Shown here one piece after another: positions 26,112 through 33,531 of a stretch of DNA of 38,901 nt (its first letter is position 1; each line of letters begins with the position of its first letter). A program made the translations under genes and the position numbers. The stretch is from Eubacteriales bacterium (GTDB taxonomy: Bacteria > Bacillota > Clostridia > Oscillospirales > Acutalibacteraceae). The stretch is taken from NCBI GenBank assembly GCA_030533225.1, contig JAUNJO010000010.1:1-38901 (forward strand). The letters are read 5' to 3'. The notes under the pieces are model-generated. The model was not told the DNA's origin, searched no databases, and worked only from the letters and a program-made list of their open reading frames with translations.

Positions 26112-28157
26112 TCAGTTCATGCGGGCATCGGTACTTGAGAAAAGTCTCCTAATTGACGCTCTCAGGCCTCGATATTTCTCACTGCTCAAGTCGGGTGAGT
26201 CCGCCACAATTTCCTCGGCAATCTTTTGGGAAAGAGTTACTCCGTCCATATCGGAGAAATCGGCAATGTTAAGCTTAGGCAGACCGTGCTGACGCTCTCC
26301 GAAAAAGTCACCGGGACCTCGCTGACGCAGATCCTCGTCGGCAATCCTGAAGCCGTCGGTTGTCTTACACATAACGGAAAGTCTCTGCTGAGTTTTTTCC
26401 CCCTGTGCATCCGAGAGCAAAATGCAATAGGATTTTTCTTTGCCTCTGCCAACTCTTCCGCGAAGCTGATGAAGCTGTGAAAGTCCGAATCTCTCTGCGT
26501 TTTCTATCATCATTACGGTGGCCTCGGGCACATCCACGCCTACCTCAATTACCGTAGTCGCAACAAGGAGCTTTGTTTCACCTTTTAGGAAAGCGGTCAT
26601 GGCTTTTTCCTTTTCCGCGTACTTCATCTTGCCGTGAATTATTCCCACAGGGTAGTCGGAAAACTCCTTCAGCATAAGCTCGGCGGCATACTCCTCTGCG
26701 GCGGCAAGCTCACTCTGTTCATCCTCGGAAACCAAAGGACACACAATGTATGCCCGATTTCCCCTGTCCATTTCCTCTTTTATGAAATCAAAGGCTCTGT
26801 GGCGTTTTTCCCCTGTTATGAACATGGTTTTAACCGGACTTCTGCCCGGTGGTGTCTCATCAATTACGGATATATCCAGGTCCCCGTAGATAATGAGTGC
26901 AAGTGTTCGGGGAATCGGCGTTGCGCTCATTACCAGAAGATGAGGTGAATCACCCTTTGCAAGAAGTTTGCTTCTCTGAGAAACACCAAAACGGTGTTGC
27001 TCGTCGGTTATGGCAAGTCCCAAGTTCTTAAACACGGTTTGCTCGGTAATCAGCGCATGGGTTCCCACCACTAAATTGACTTTGCCTTCGGCCATTCTCT
27101 GACGGGCTTCCTTCTTCTTGGATGCAGAAAGTGAGCCTGTCAAAAGTTCGAGTTTTACATCGGTATTCTCAAAATATTTGGATAGTGTTTTGTAGTGTTG
27201 CTCCGCCAGAATCTCGGTAGGAGCCATAAAGGCAGCCTGATAGCCGTTTTTTACGACATTATAGCAAGCGGCGGCGGCAACAGCGGTTTTACCCGAGCCC
27301 ACATCTCCCTGTACAAGACGGTTCATGGGATTTTTACCCCTTTGCATATCCCGAGTGCACTCATTGATAACCCGCATTTGAGCACCCGTCAGAATAAAGG
27401 GCAAAAGCTTCAAAAATTCCTCGGTAAAGTCTTTCTCAAGTTTTACATTCGAAACCGTATCCTCATGATTTTTCAGGGCGCGAATACCCAAATTCAGGAC
27501 CAAAAGCTCCTCTACCGTCAGTCTTTTGCGGGCTTTTTGCAAAGATTTGCGGTCTTTCGGGAAATGGATATTCTCTATTGCCTCTTTGAGTGAGCAAAGG
27601 TCATATTTTCTGCGGATCTCCTCAGGCAAAGGGTCTGAAATCTCGGAAGGTAAAAGCTTCAGTGCTTCCCTTACAGCTCTTTGAATTTGATTATTTGAAA
27701 GGCCTGCTGTGAGCCTATAGACAGGGTGAAGTCCTGATTTTTCCGAATCGGCAGGAATAAATACAGGCGATACCATCTGAAGTCCGCCGAAATCCCGCAT
27801 CAGCTTTCCCCGGAAAATGTACTGAGTATCATACTTGAGCATGGAGGTTATGTAGCGGTTGTTGAAGAATACAAGTCGCATCACATCTCTGCCGTCACTC
27901 ACCTCGGCATTGACAAGATACCTGTTGCCCGCAAGACGGCTCTCTCGCATTTGAGCACTGAGCTTTGCTTTGATACAGCAAACCTCACCCACAACTCCGT
28001 TGCTGATTTCCGCAGGATTTGTCCAATCCTCATAATCTCGGGGAAAATGGTAAAGCAGAGCCCCGATGCTGTCTATGTCAAGCTTTCTGAAAAGCTCTTC
28101 GGACTTTGCACCGACACCCCTTAAGTTCCTTATCGGTTGTCTGAATAAAGATGCCAT
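26112..28157 (-). CDS. recG: ATP-dependent DNA helicase RecG
   Basis: Branch-migration helicase that remodels stalled forks and Holliday junctions. The N-terminal wedge/OB domain is followed by superfamily 2 motifs: VQGDVGSGKTAVAAAA (Walker A), DEQHRFG (DExH), MSATPIPRTLA (motif III) and the C-terminal QLHQLRGRVGRGKEKSYCIL. Start set at ATG 28157 (MASLFRQPIRNLRGVG), with GAGGAAA upstream, giving 681 residues, the usual size; the longer reading to 28214 has no ribosome binding site and enters the fakA terminator. It lies downstream of fakA as in other Firmicutes, though a hairpin separates them. Confidence 0.97.
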   Translation of the reverse strand: MASLFRQPIRNLRGVGAKSEELFRKLDIDSIGALLYHFPRDYEDWTNPAEISNGVVGEVCCIKAKLSAQMRESRLAGNRYLVNAEVSDGRDVMRLVFFNNRYITSMLKYDTQYIFRGKLMRDFGGLQMVSPVFIPADSEKSGLHPVYRLTAGLSNNQIQRAVREALKLLPSEISDPLPEEIRRKYDLCSLKEAIENIHFPKDRKSLQKARKRLTVEELLVLNLGIRALKNHEDTVSNVKLEKDFTEEFLKLLPFILTGAQMRVINECTRDMQRGKNPMNRLVQGDVGSGKTAVAAAACYNVVKNGYQAAFMAPTEILAEQHYKTLSKYFENTDVKLELLTGSLSASKKKEARQRMAEGKVNLVVGTHALITEQTVFKNLGLAITDEQHRFGVSQRSKLLAKGDSPHLLVMSATPIPRTLALIIYGDLDISVIDETPPGRSPVKTMFITGEKRHRAFDFIKEEMDRGNRAYIVCPLVSEDEQSELAAAEEYAAELMLKEFSDYPVGIIHGKMKYAEKEKAMTAFLKGETKLLVATTVIEVGVDVPEATVMMIENAERFGLSQLHQLRGRVGRGKEKSYCILLSDAQGEKTQQRLSVMCKTTDGFRIADEDLRQRGPGDFFGERQHGLPKLNIADFSDMDGVTLSQKIAEEIVADSPDLSSEKYRGLRASIRRLFSSTDARMN

Positions 28158-28197
28158 AAATTTCCTCGGAAAATACTGTAATATTTCGAATACAAAT

Positions 28198-28224
28198 ACA
28201 AAAAAGGCGGACAATGTCCGCCTT
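28198..28224 (-). terminator. Terminator after fakA
   Basis: Minus-strand 9-bp stem AAGGCGGAC/GTCCGCCTT with a three-base loop, followed by TTTTGTATTTG. About 40 bp remain before recG and I see no convincing promoter there, so recG may rely on readthrough. Confidence 0.85.
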
Positions 28225-28235
28225 AAAGCTTTTGA

Positions 28236-29909
28236 TTATTCTGCGGACTCAACACCGAGAATGTAATAATAAATCGGCTGACCGCCGTCAATAAGATTGA
28301 TATCGACATTTTCGCCGTATTTGAGCATAAGCTCGTTCATGGTCTCCTCTGCCTCCTCGGCAGTTACGCCCTCACCATAGATAAGAGTTACAAAGGTTGT
28401 GTCCTTGTCAATCATGTTCTTGGCAAGCTTGAGGAGAGCCTTCTTGGGAGAAGTCTTATCGGTTACGGTGAGCTTACCGTTGTCAAGACCGATAATCTCG
28501 CCTTCCTTAATTTTCTTCATGCCGAACTCGGAATCACGGGCAGCAAAGGTAACCTGACCGGTAGAAACCGACTTAAAGGTATCGTTCATAACACCCTTGT
28601 TGATTACAGGGCCTACCGTGGGGTCGTAAGCCAGGAGTGCACAGATGCCCTGGGGAATGGTCTTTGTGGGGAGGATGATAACCTCTCTGTCCTCAACAAT
28701 CTTCTGAGTCTGCTCTGCAGCCATGATAATGTTCTTGTTATTGGGTAATACGAAAACAGTCTTGGCGGGAGTTGCCATAACTGCATCGTAGATATCGTCC
28801 GTGCTGGGGTTCATGCTCTGACCGCCGGAAACAACATGGGTGCAACCCAGGTCTTTGAAAAGTGTCTCAAGACCTTCACCGCTTGCAACAGCTACAAAGC
28901 CTACCTCCTCGGTGGGCTCTACAGGCTCAAGCTTAACTTTCTTAGGCTGTTTCTTCTCGTTGTCCTTCTTTGCCTGTTCGTGCTGCTGACGCATATTCTC
29001 AACCTTAACGGTTAAGAGCTGACCGAACTCAAGGCCTTTCTGGAGTGCGTTACCGGGATTCTCGGTATGAACATGTACCTTGATAATCTCCTCATCGTCA
29101 ACTACAACTACGCAGTCACCGATGGTCTCAAGAAAAGCGCGAAGCTCAAGAGGGTCTGTATCAATTTCGGCATCTCTGCCTACGATAAACTCTGTACAAT
29201 AAGTGAAGTTGATAACCTCGTCAAACTCAGCTGCTGCGCTGCGGAACTCATCGTTTTCACTGCCGGCCTTTGACTCGCTCTCAGCGGCGAGTTCAATCAT
29301 AACGCCGTCGCGGATGTAGCTTCTCATACCCTCGAAGATAACAAGTAAGCCCTTGCCGCCGGCGTCAACAACGCCTGCCTTCTTGAGTACGGGGAGAAGC
29401 TCGGGAGTACGGTCCAAGGATTCCTGTGCCGCCGAACAGATAACTTCCCAAATCTCAACCTCATCGGTGGTCTTTTTGACTGCCTTTGCGCCGGCTTCAA
29501 AAGCCTCTCTTGCAACAGTAAGAATAGTTCCCTCGGTAGGCTTCATAACTGCCTTATAAGCAGCGTCAACACCAAGGCCGAGCGCTCTGACCAAGTCCTT
29601 GCCGTTAGCACTTTCCTTTCCCTCAAGGCCGTTTGCAAAGCCTCTGAAAAGAAGAGAAAGGATAACACCGGAATTGCCGCGTGCACCGCGAAGCATTGCG
29701 GAAGCTACTGTTTTTGTAACCTCGCCGGCGCTGTCGCTGTCTACAGACTCAAGTGCCTTTACGGCGGCACTGATAGTCATACCCATATTTGTACCTGTGT
29801 CACCGTCGGGAACAGGGAAAATATTAAGGTCATTAATCATTTCCTTTTGAGAACAGATGTTATTAGCACCGGAGATAATGGCTTGCTTTAACTGAGAACC
29901 TGTCAGCAT
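28236..29909 (-). CDS. fakA: Fatty-acid kinase subunit A (DAK2/YloV family)
   Basis: Dihydroxyacetone-kinase-like ATP-binding subunit that, with FakB lipid carriers, phosphorylates exogenous fatty acids. The N-terminal DhaL domain (about 1-200) has NIFPVPDGDTGTNMGMT, which binds Mg-ATP, and GARGNSGVILSLLFRG. A central linker rich in Lys/Glu lies near 310-335, and the C-terminal DegV-like YloV domain follows (SGGQSMNPSTDDI, VLPNNKNIIMAAEQ). The 557 residues match the family. The upstream Asp23-like gene common in Firmicutes is absent; instead fakA has its own promoter. Confidence 0.93.
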   Translation of the reverse strand: MLTGSQLKQAIISGANNICSQKEMINDLNIFPVPDGDTGTNMGMTISAAVKALESVDSDSAGEVTKTVASAMLRGARGNSGVILSLLFRGFANGLEGKESANGKDLVRALGLGVDAAYKAVMKPTEGTILTVAREAFEAGAKAVKKTTDEVEIWEVICSAAQESLDRTPELLPVLKKAGVVDAGGKGLLVIFEGMRSYIRDGVMIELAAESESKAGSENDEFRSAAAEFDEVINFTYCTEFIVGRDAEIDTDPLELRAFLETIGDCVVVVDDEEIIKVHVHTENPGNALQKGLEFGQLLTVKVENMRQQHEQAKKDNEKKQPKKVKLEPVEPTEEVGFVAVASGEGLETLFKDLGCTHVVSGGQSMNPSTDDIYDAVMATPAKTVFVLPNNKNIIMAAEQTQKIVEDREVIILPTKTIPQGICALLAYDPTVGPVINKGVMNDTFKSVSTGQVTFAARDSEFGMKKIKEGEIIGLDNGKLTVTDKTSPKKALLKLAKNMIDKDTTFVTLIYGEGVTAEEAEETMNELMLKYGENVDINLIDGGQPIYYYILGVESAE

Positions 29910-29973
29910 TCAAACACATCCTTACAATCTGATTTTATTATTATTTCCGTTAATACACAGATTAACACATACA

Positions 29974-30002
29974 ATTATAATCCACCGATATAATTCTTTC
30001 AA
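29974..30002 (-). promoter_or_regulatory. Sigma-A promoter of fakA
   Basis: Minus-strand TTGAAA (29997-30002), exactly 17 bp, TATAAT (29974-29979). Predicted leader of about 58 bases. The rest of the gap 29910-30081 is AT-rich with nothing else recognised. Confidence 0.85.
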
Positions 30003-30081
30003 GAGAAATTTTTAATAATTGTTTATTTGCATAAAATATTACACTTTCAAAAAGCACATTTGACATTTTAGTTAGGCGGAT

Positions 30082-30852
30082 TTATACGGACAGAGCCTCG
30101 GCACTTACGGCTTTTCCGGTCTTTTCGTCAATCTCGAAAAGCACACAATCCATCATGCATTCGCCCTTCAAGGGTTCAAAGCGAATGGGCATTTTATCCC
30201 TAAAGCTTGTGATAGTTATCTGAGGATTCACGCCTAACACAGAATCCTTGGGGCCTGTCATTCCTGCATCGGTGATGTAACCTGTGCCCTCTGGTAGCAC
30301 CTGAGCATCCGCCGTCTGCACATGGGTGTGGGTACCGAATACAGCGGAAACTCTGCCGTCAAGATAAAATCCGAGGGAACGCTTTTCACTTGTTGCCTCG
30401 GCGTGAATATCCACAACGATAACATCGGCCTTGAGCTCCTTGAGAACGTCATCCACAGTGTAGAAAGGGCAGTCAAGAGGGGAAGAATTAAACACATTTC
30501 CGATTAAATTTACCACACCGACGGTATATCTGCCCATATCAAGCAGGCAGTATCTCTTGCCGGGCGTTGTGCCCTTTGGGTAATTCGCAGGTCTGACGAT
30601 GAAGTCGTTATCTTCAAGATACGGGTAAATCTCGCGTCGTCTGAATGCGTGGTTACCTAAGGTGATAACATCCACTCCGCTTTGGAAAAGATAGTCGGCG
30701 GACTGGGGTAAAATTCCGTTTCCGTCAGCGGAATTTTCACCGTTGCACACCACAACATCTATGCCTAAAGTTTTCTTGAGATTGGGCAGACGGCGGCGCA
30801 AATACTCGCAACCCACACTTGCTACCACATCTCCGATACAAAGAAGCTTCAT
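30082..30852 (-). CDS. ymdB: YmdB family metallophosphoesterase (2',3'-cyclic nucleotide phosphodiesterase type)
   Basis: A 256-residue calcineurin-like phosphoesterase of the YmdB/TIGR00282 family. Metal-binding motifs in order are CIGDVVASVG (Asp8), CNGENSADG, TLGNHAF, VDIHAEATSEK and FGTHTHVQTAD. In Bacillus YmdB hydrolyses cyclic nucleotides and influences the motility-biofilm decision; the role here is inferred from homology only. The ATG at 30852 is preceded by AGGGGGAAACCTT. It follows yqfD by about 50 bp and has its own promoter-like sequence; a palindrome covers its start site and ribosome binding site. Confidence 0.93.
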   Translation of the reverse strand: MKLLCIGDVVASVGCEYLRRRLPNLKKTLGIDVVVCNGENSADGNGILPQSADYLFQSGVDVITLGNHAFRRREIYPYLEDNDFIVRPANYPKGTTPGKRYCLLDMGRYTVGVVNLIGNVFNSSPLDCPFYTVDDVLKELKADVIVVDIHAEATSEKRSLGFYLDGRVSAVFGTHTHVQTADAQVLPEGTGYITDAGMTGPKDSVLGVNPQITITSFRDKMPIRFEPLKGECMMDCVLFEIDEKTGKAVSAEALSV

Positions 30853-30860
30853 AAGGTTTC

Positions 30861-30884
30861 CCCCTACATTCCGGAATATAGGGG
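30861..30884 (-). promoter_or_regulatory. Palindrome over the ymdB start site and Shine-Dalgarno
   Basis: 24-base near-perfect palindrome, CCCCTA...TAGGGG with TTCCGGAA at the centre. In minus-strand RNA the only imperfect pair is U-G. The 3' arm contains the GGGG of the ymdB ribosome binding site. May be an operator or an RNA hairpin. Confidence 0.6.
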
Positions 30885-30885
30885 T

Positions 30886-30914
30886 ATTATACCACAGCTT
30901 GCCTCAATTTACAA
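30886..30914 (-). promoter_or_regulatory. Sigma-A promoter of ymdB
   Basis: Minus-strand TTGTAA (30909-30914), 17 bp, TATAAT (30886-30891). The -35 lies within the last codons of yqfD. Confidence 0.7.
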
Positions 30915-32073
30915 TAAATTCTTCTTCCTGCGCTATATCCTCAAGGCAGGTGTATGTCACATTCAGAGAAAAGCCCTTATTCGTTTCGCTTATCAGGGAC
31001 GAACCTGCAATCTCCTCGGAATTTTGCAGGGCGAAAAGCCGATTGAGGGCGTCCTCAGCCTCAAAAATCTCTTTGGCTTTTTCTTTGGTAACTGTAGAAG
31101 TATTATTCTCATACGGAATAATTTTAGTACTTTTCAGTCCCACCGGCACCTGAGTATCATCAAGAAAAATCATCTCTGTTATGTTCTCTTCGGTGTGCTC
31201 TGAGCTTACGGACTGAAAGCTTACGGGAAAGGTCAGGAAACAGAACTTTACACTTCTTCGGTAGACTGACTTCGAAGCCTTCTTGTACTCAATCTCCTTT
31301 GGAATCTCAAAATGCAGTTTGTGACTTGTAGTTGCCATTACCTCGGCTTCTGCGTGTACATAGTCAATTTCATCAAGAGCATTGACCATAGCGGAGCTTA
31401 CAAGCAGCTGTCCCTCTATTACCGCCGAGCCGCTCTTGACCGTGGCACTTCCCTGCTTTGTGACTATGCTCTTAATCAGTCCGTCACAGCCTGCTACTAC
31501 ATTATGCGGCACGCGATAATCGAAAATCTCAGGCTTTTGCGCCTTTTCCTTTATTTCTATCTCCGCTTTTGTGCCGATTACATTAACCGAAATCCATCCG
31601 ATTTGTGAAAACTCCTGCATGAGCCTTCGCTCGACAGTTATAGGGTCAACGGAGTTTTTGAATGTCCCCGGCCGGAAGTTTTCTTCAAGAAGCACCGCCT
31701 CAAGCTCACTGACGCTTATGGTTTCCACACCTTTTAACTCAACCGTCCACAAAAAGCTCTGCATCACAAGTGAAATCACTATAAACAGAAGAGCACCTAC
31801 TGCAAGTCCGCATCGGGATTTATACCTCTGCATAATAAAGGGCAGTCCAACCCGTTTTACATGCCTGAGTCTTACTCTGCCTCGCCTTGCCAGAGGTCGT
31901 ATTCCCATATAGTCACGAAGGGGCATCGCCGCAAAGAAGCCCTCTGACTTCGGCTCTATCTCAAAGAGTCTCACCCCTCTGTGCATGCACAGATTAATGA
32001 ATCTTTCGGGGAAATTACCCACTATTTCAAAGACAACAAAACCTGCTAAAAATCTCAAAAGTTTTTGAAGCAT
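30904..32073 (-). CDS. yqfD: Sporulation protein YqfD
   Basis: A 389-residue membrane protein of the YqfD/SpoIV family, made in the mother cell during sporulation. The N-terminal cytoplasmic part (RFLAGFVVFEIVGNFPERFINLCMHRGV) is followed by one hydrophobic helix at about 90-110 (CGLAVGALLFIVISLVMQSFLW). A POTRA-like extracytoplasmic domain comes next (VELKGVETISVSELEAVLLEE). Start set at ATG 32073 with AGGTGA upstream; the TTG at 32091 would overlap yqfC and lacks a site. Eight bases separate it from the yqfC stop. Confidence 0.92.
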   Translation of the reverse strand: MLQKLLRFLAGFVVFEIVGNFPERFINLCMHRGVRLFEIEPKSEGFFAAMPLRDYMGIRPLARRGRVRLRHVKRVGLPFIMQRYKSRCGLAVGALLFIVISLVMQSFLWTVELKGVETISVSELEAVLLEENFRPGTFKNSVDPITVERRLMQEFSQIGWISVNVIGTKAEIEIKEKAQKPEIFDYRVPHNVVAGCDGLIKSIVTKQGSATVKSGSAVIEGQLLVSSAMVNALDEIDYVHAEAEVMATTSHKLHFEIPKEIEYKKASKSVYRRSVKFCFLTFPVSFQSVSSEHTEENITEMIFLDDTQVPVGLKSTKIIPYENNTSTVTKEKAKEIFEAEDALNRLFALQNSEEIAGSSLISETNKGFSLNVTYTCLEDIAQEEEFIVN

Positions 32074-32081
32074 ACAATCAC

Positions 32082-32363
32082 CTACGCACAAAACTCAATA
32101 TTTTCAAAAATCCCCTCAATAGTAAGCTCTGTGGGAGAAATGCACTTCAGATACAGGTTTATTCCCGAAATTCTCAGGGTAAAGTCACCCATATTAACCT
32201 TTATTTCCGTATTAGAATAAAGCAACACTCCGCGACTTCCCTCAAGTTTCAACCGTCTGTTTCCCTCTATCTCCATAAAGGGTTTCTGTCCTAAAATATC
32301 GTTTATTGTGTAGCCAAAACTCTCTCTGAGCGTTCCTGATTTCTTCGCTTTTTCTTTATTCAA
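32082..32363 (-). CDS. yqfC: Sporulation protein YqfC
   Basis: A small (93-residue) beta-rich protein of the YqfC family, a sigma-E regulon member paired with yqfD. The central GNRRLKLEGSRGVLLYSNTEIKVNMGDFTLRISG block is the family hallmark. The TTG at 32363 (giving MNKEKAKKSG) is preferred because GAGGTG is correctly spaced; an in-frame TTG five codons upstream has none. Molecular role is unknown. A sigma-E-like promoter lies just upstream. Confidence 0.88.
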   Translation of the reverse strand: MNKEKAKKSGTLRESFGYTINDILGQKPFMEIEGNRRLKLEGSRGVLLYSNTEIKVNMGDFTLRISGINLYLKCISPTELTIEGIFENIEFCA

Positions 32364-32393
32364 AAGGGCACCTCGCAAAACTCTATGGAATTT

Positions 32394-32429
32394 ACTAATT
32401 TTTATGCAGGAACTTTCATATATATTAGT
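32394..32429. promoter_or_regulatory. Symmetrical divergent promoter region (sigma-E-like) for yqfC and ylbJ
   Basis: Inverted arms ACTAATTTTTATG (32394-32406) and CATATATATTAGT (32417-32429) flank 10 bp. On the minus strand TAATATA, 14 bp, CATAAAAA fits the sigma-E pattern (KMATATT, CATACAMT) well; on the plus strand TAATTTT, 14 bp, CATATATA fits less well. Each -10 overlaps the other's -35. Confidence 0.55.
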
Positions 32430-32440
32430 CGGTGAAGAAA

Positions 32441-33529
32441 ATGAAGCTTTATGTAAATTTCAAAAAGTACCAAGTGACGGTGGCTTTAGGCATATTCATT
32501 TTAGGGATGCTTGTGTTGATTTTCTTTCCTAAAGAGGTGCGTAACGGCGGTACCAACGGAGGATTTCTCTGTATTCAGGTGCTCATCCCCTCCCTGTTTC
32601 CCTTTATGGTACTGACGGACTTTTTCACTCTTTCGGGTCTGGGAGCAAAAACCCCGAAATTTGCAGGAGTTCTCACACGGTATCTTTTTAAGCTTCCGAA
32701 AGAGGCAGGTGCTGTCATACTTTTGAGTTTGCTCGGCGGTTATCCCGTGGGTGCAAAGGGAATAAAAAGTTTACATACACAGGGTTTAATAAGCGACAAA
32801 CAAGCAGAGCAGATGGCGATGTTTTGTGTGGCGTCGGGTCCCGGCTTTTTGGTCACCTACCTTGGGGTTGTGATTATCGGAAATATCAAAATCGGTTACT
32901 TTCTGCTCATATCTCAGGTTATAACTGTGCTCACCCTTGGGATAATATCGGGACTTTTTACGAAAACAGACAAAACGAATACAATGACAGCAGTCAGGCA
33001 GGAAGCAAAAACTACAGACTTGGGTGACGCTTTTGTCATGTCGGTGGTATCGGGAATCAAATCCTTGGCAGGACTTTGCGGTCTGGTTATACTTTTCGGT
33101 GGAATTTGCGAGGTTTTTATATGTATTACCAAGGGAAATCCTGTTCTGACACCTTTGGTATCCCTGCTTGAAATCACCATGGGCACTAAAATAATGAGCA
33201 GTCACTATCCCCCGTATCTTGTGAGCTTCTTCTGTGGATTTGGGGGGCTTTGCGTTCATCTGCAAATATTCATGCAACTGAAGGGAATCGAATTCAGCAA
33301 GTCGTTATTTTTCTTATTCAGAATTTTACAAGGTGTGCTTTCAGCTCTCATAACATTAATGCTCACAACACTTTTTCCCTCGGCAGTAGAGGTGTTTTCA
33401 AACAGCAGCTCATCAGAGCCAAAATTTTACAGCAGTGCCGCAGGGTGCTTTTTGCTCATATTATGTTCAGGAATATTTCTGATAATTATTCAGAATATGG
33501 GCTGTAAAAACAGACATTTCAGGAGGTAA
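32441..33529 (+). CDS. ylbJ: YlbJ-like sporulation membrane protein
   Basis: A polytopic membrane protein of 362 residues with about eight to nine hydrophobic segments, of the nucleoside-recognition/Gate-domain family that includes YlbJ, a sigma-E-controlled protein needed for normal spore formation. Recognisable blocks are LIPSLFPFMVLTDF, the conserved GGYPVGAKGI and CVASGPGFLVTYLG. The region ITKGNPVLTPLVSLLEITMG also fits. I chose ATG 32441 with GGTGA just before it; GTG 32432 is possible but coincides with the predicted transcription start. The stop is followed after two bases by asnB. Confidence 0.87.
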   Translation: MKLYVNFKKYQVTVALGIFILGMLVLIFFPKEVRNGGTNGGFLCIQVLIPSLFPFMVLTDFFTLSGLGAKTPKFAGVLTRYLFKLPKEAGAVILLSLLGGYPVGAKGIKSLHTQGLISDKQAEQMAMFCVASGPGFLVTYLGVVIIGNIKIGYFLLISQVITVLTLGIISGLFTKTDKTNTMTAVRQEAKTTDLGDAFVMSVVSGIKSLAGLCGLVILFGGICEVFICITKGNPVLTPLVSLLEITMGTKIMSSHYPPYLVSFFCGFGGLCVHLQIFMQLKGIEFSKSLFFLFRILQGVLSALITLMLTTLFPSAVEVFSNSSSSEPKFYSSAAGCFLLILCSGIFLIIIQNMGCKNRHFRR

Positions 33530-33531
33530 CT

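Noticed and set aside
28158-28200. Independent promoter for recG
   Set aside because: AT-rich, but no -35/-10 pair with acceptable spacing could be found; readthrough from fakA is more likely.
32786-33277. Minus-strand open frame of 163 codons opposite the ylbJ-like gene
   Set aside because: Antisense shadow of a clear membrane protein; composition and start context are not gene-like.
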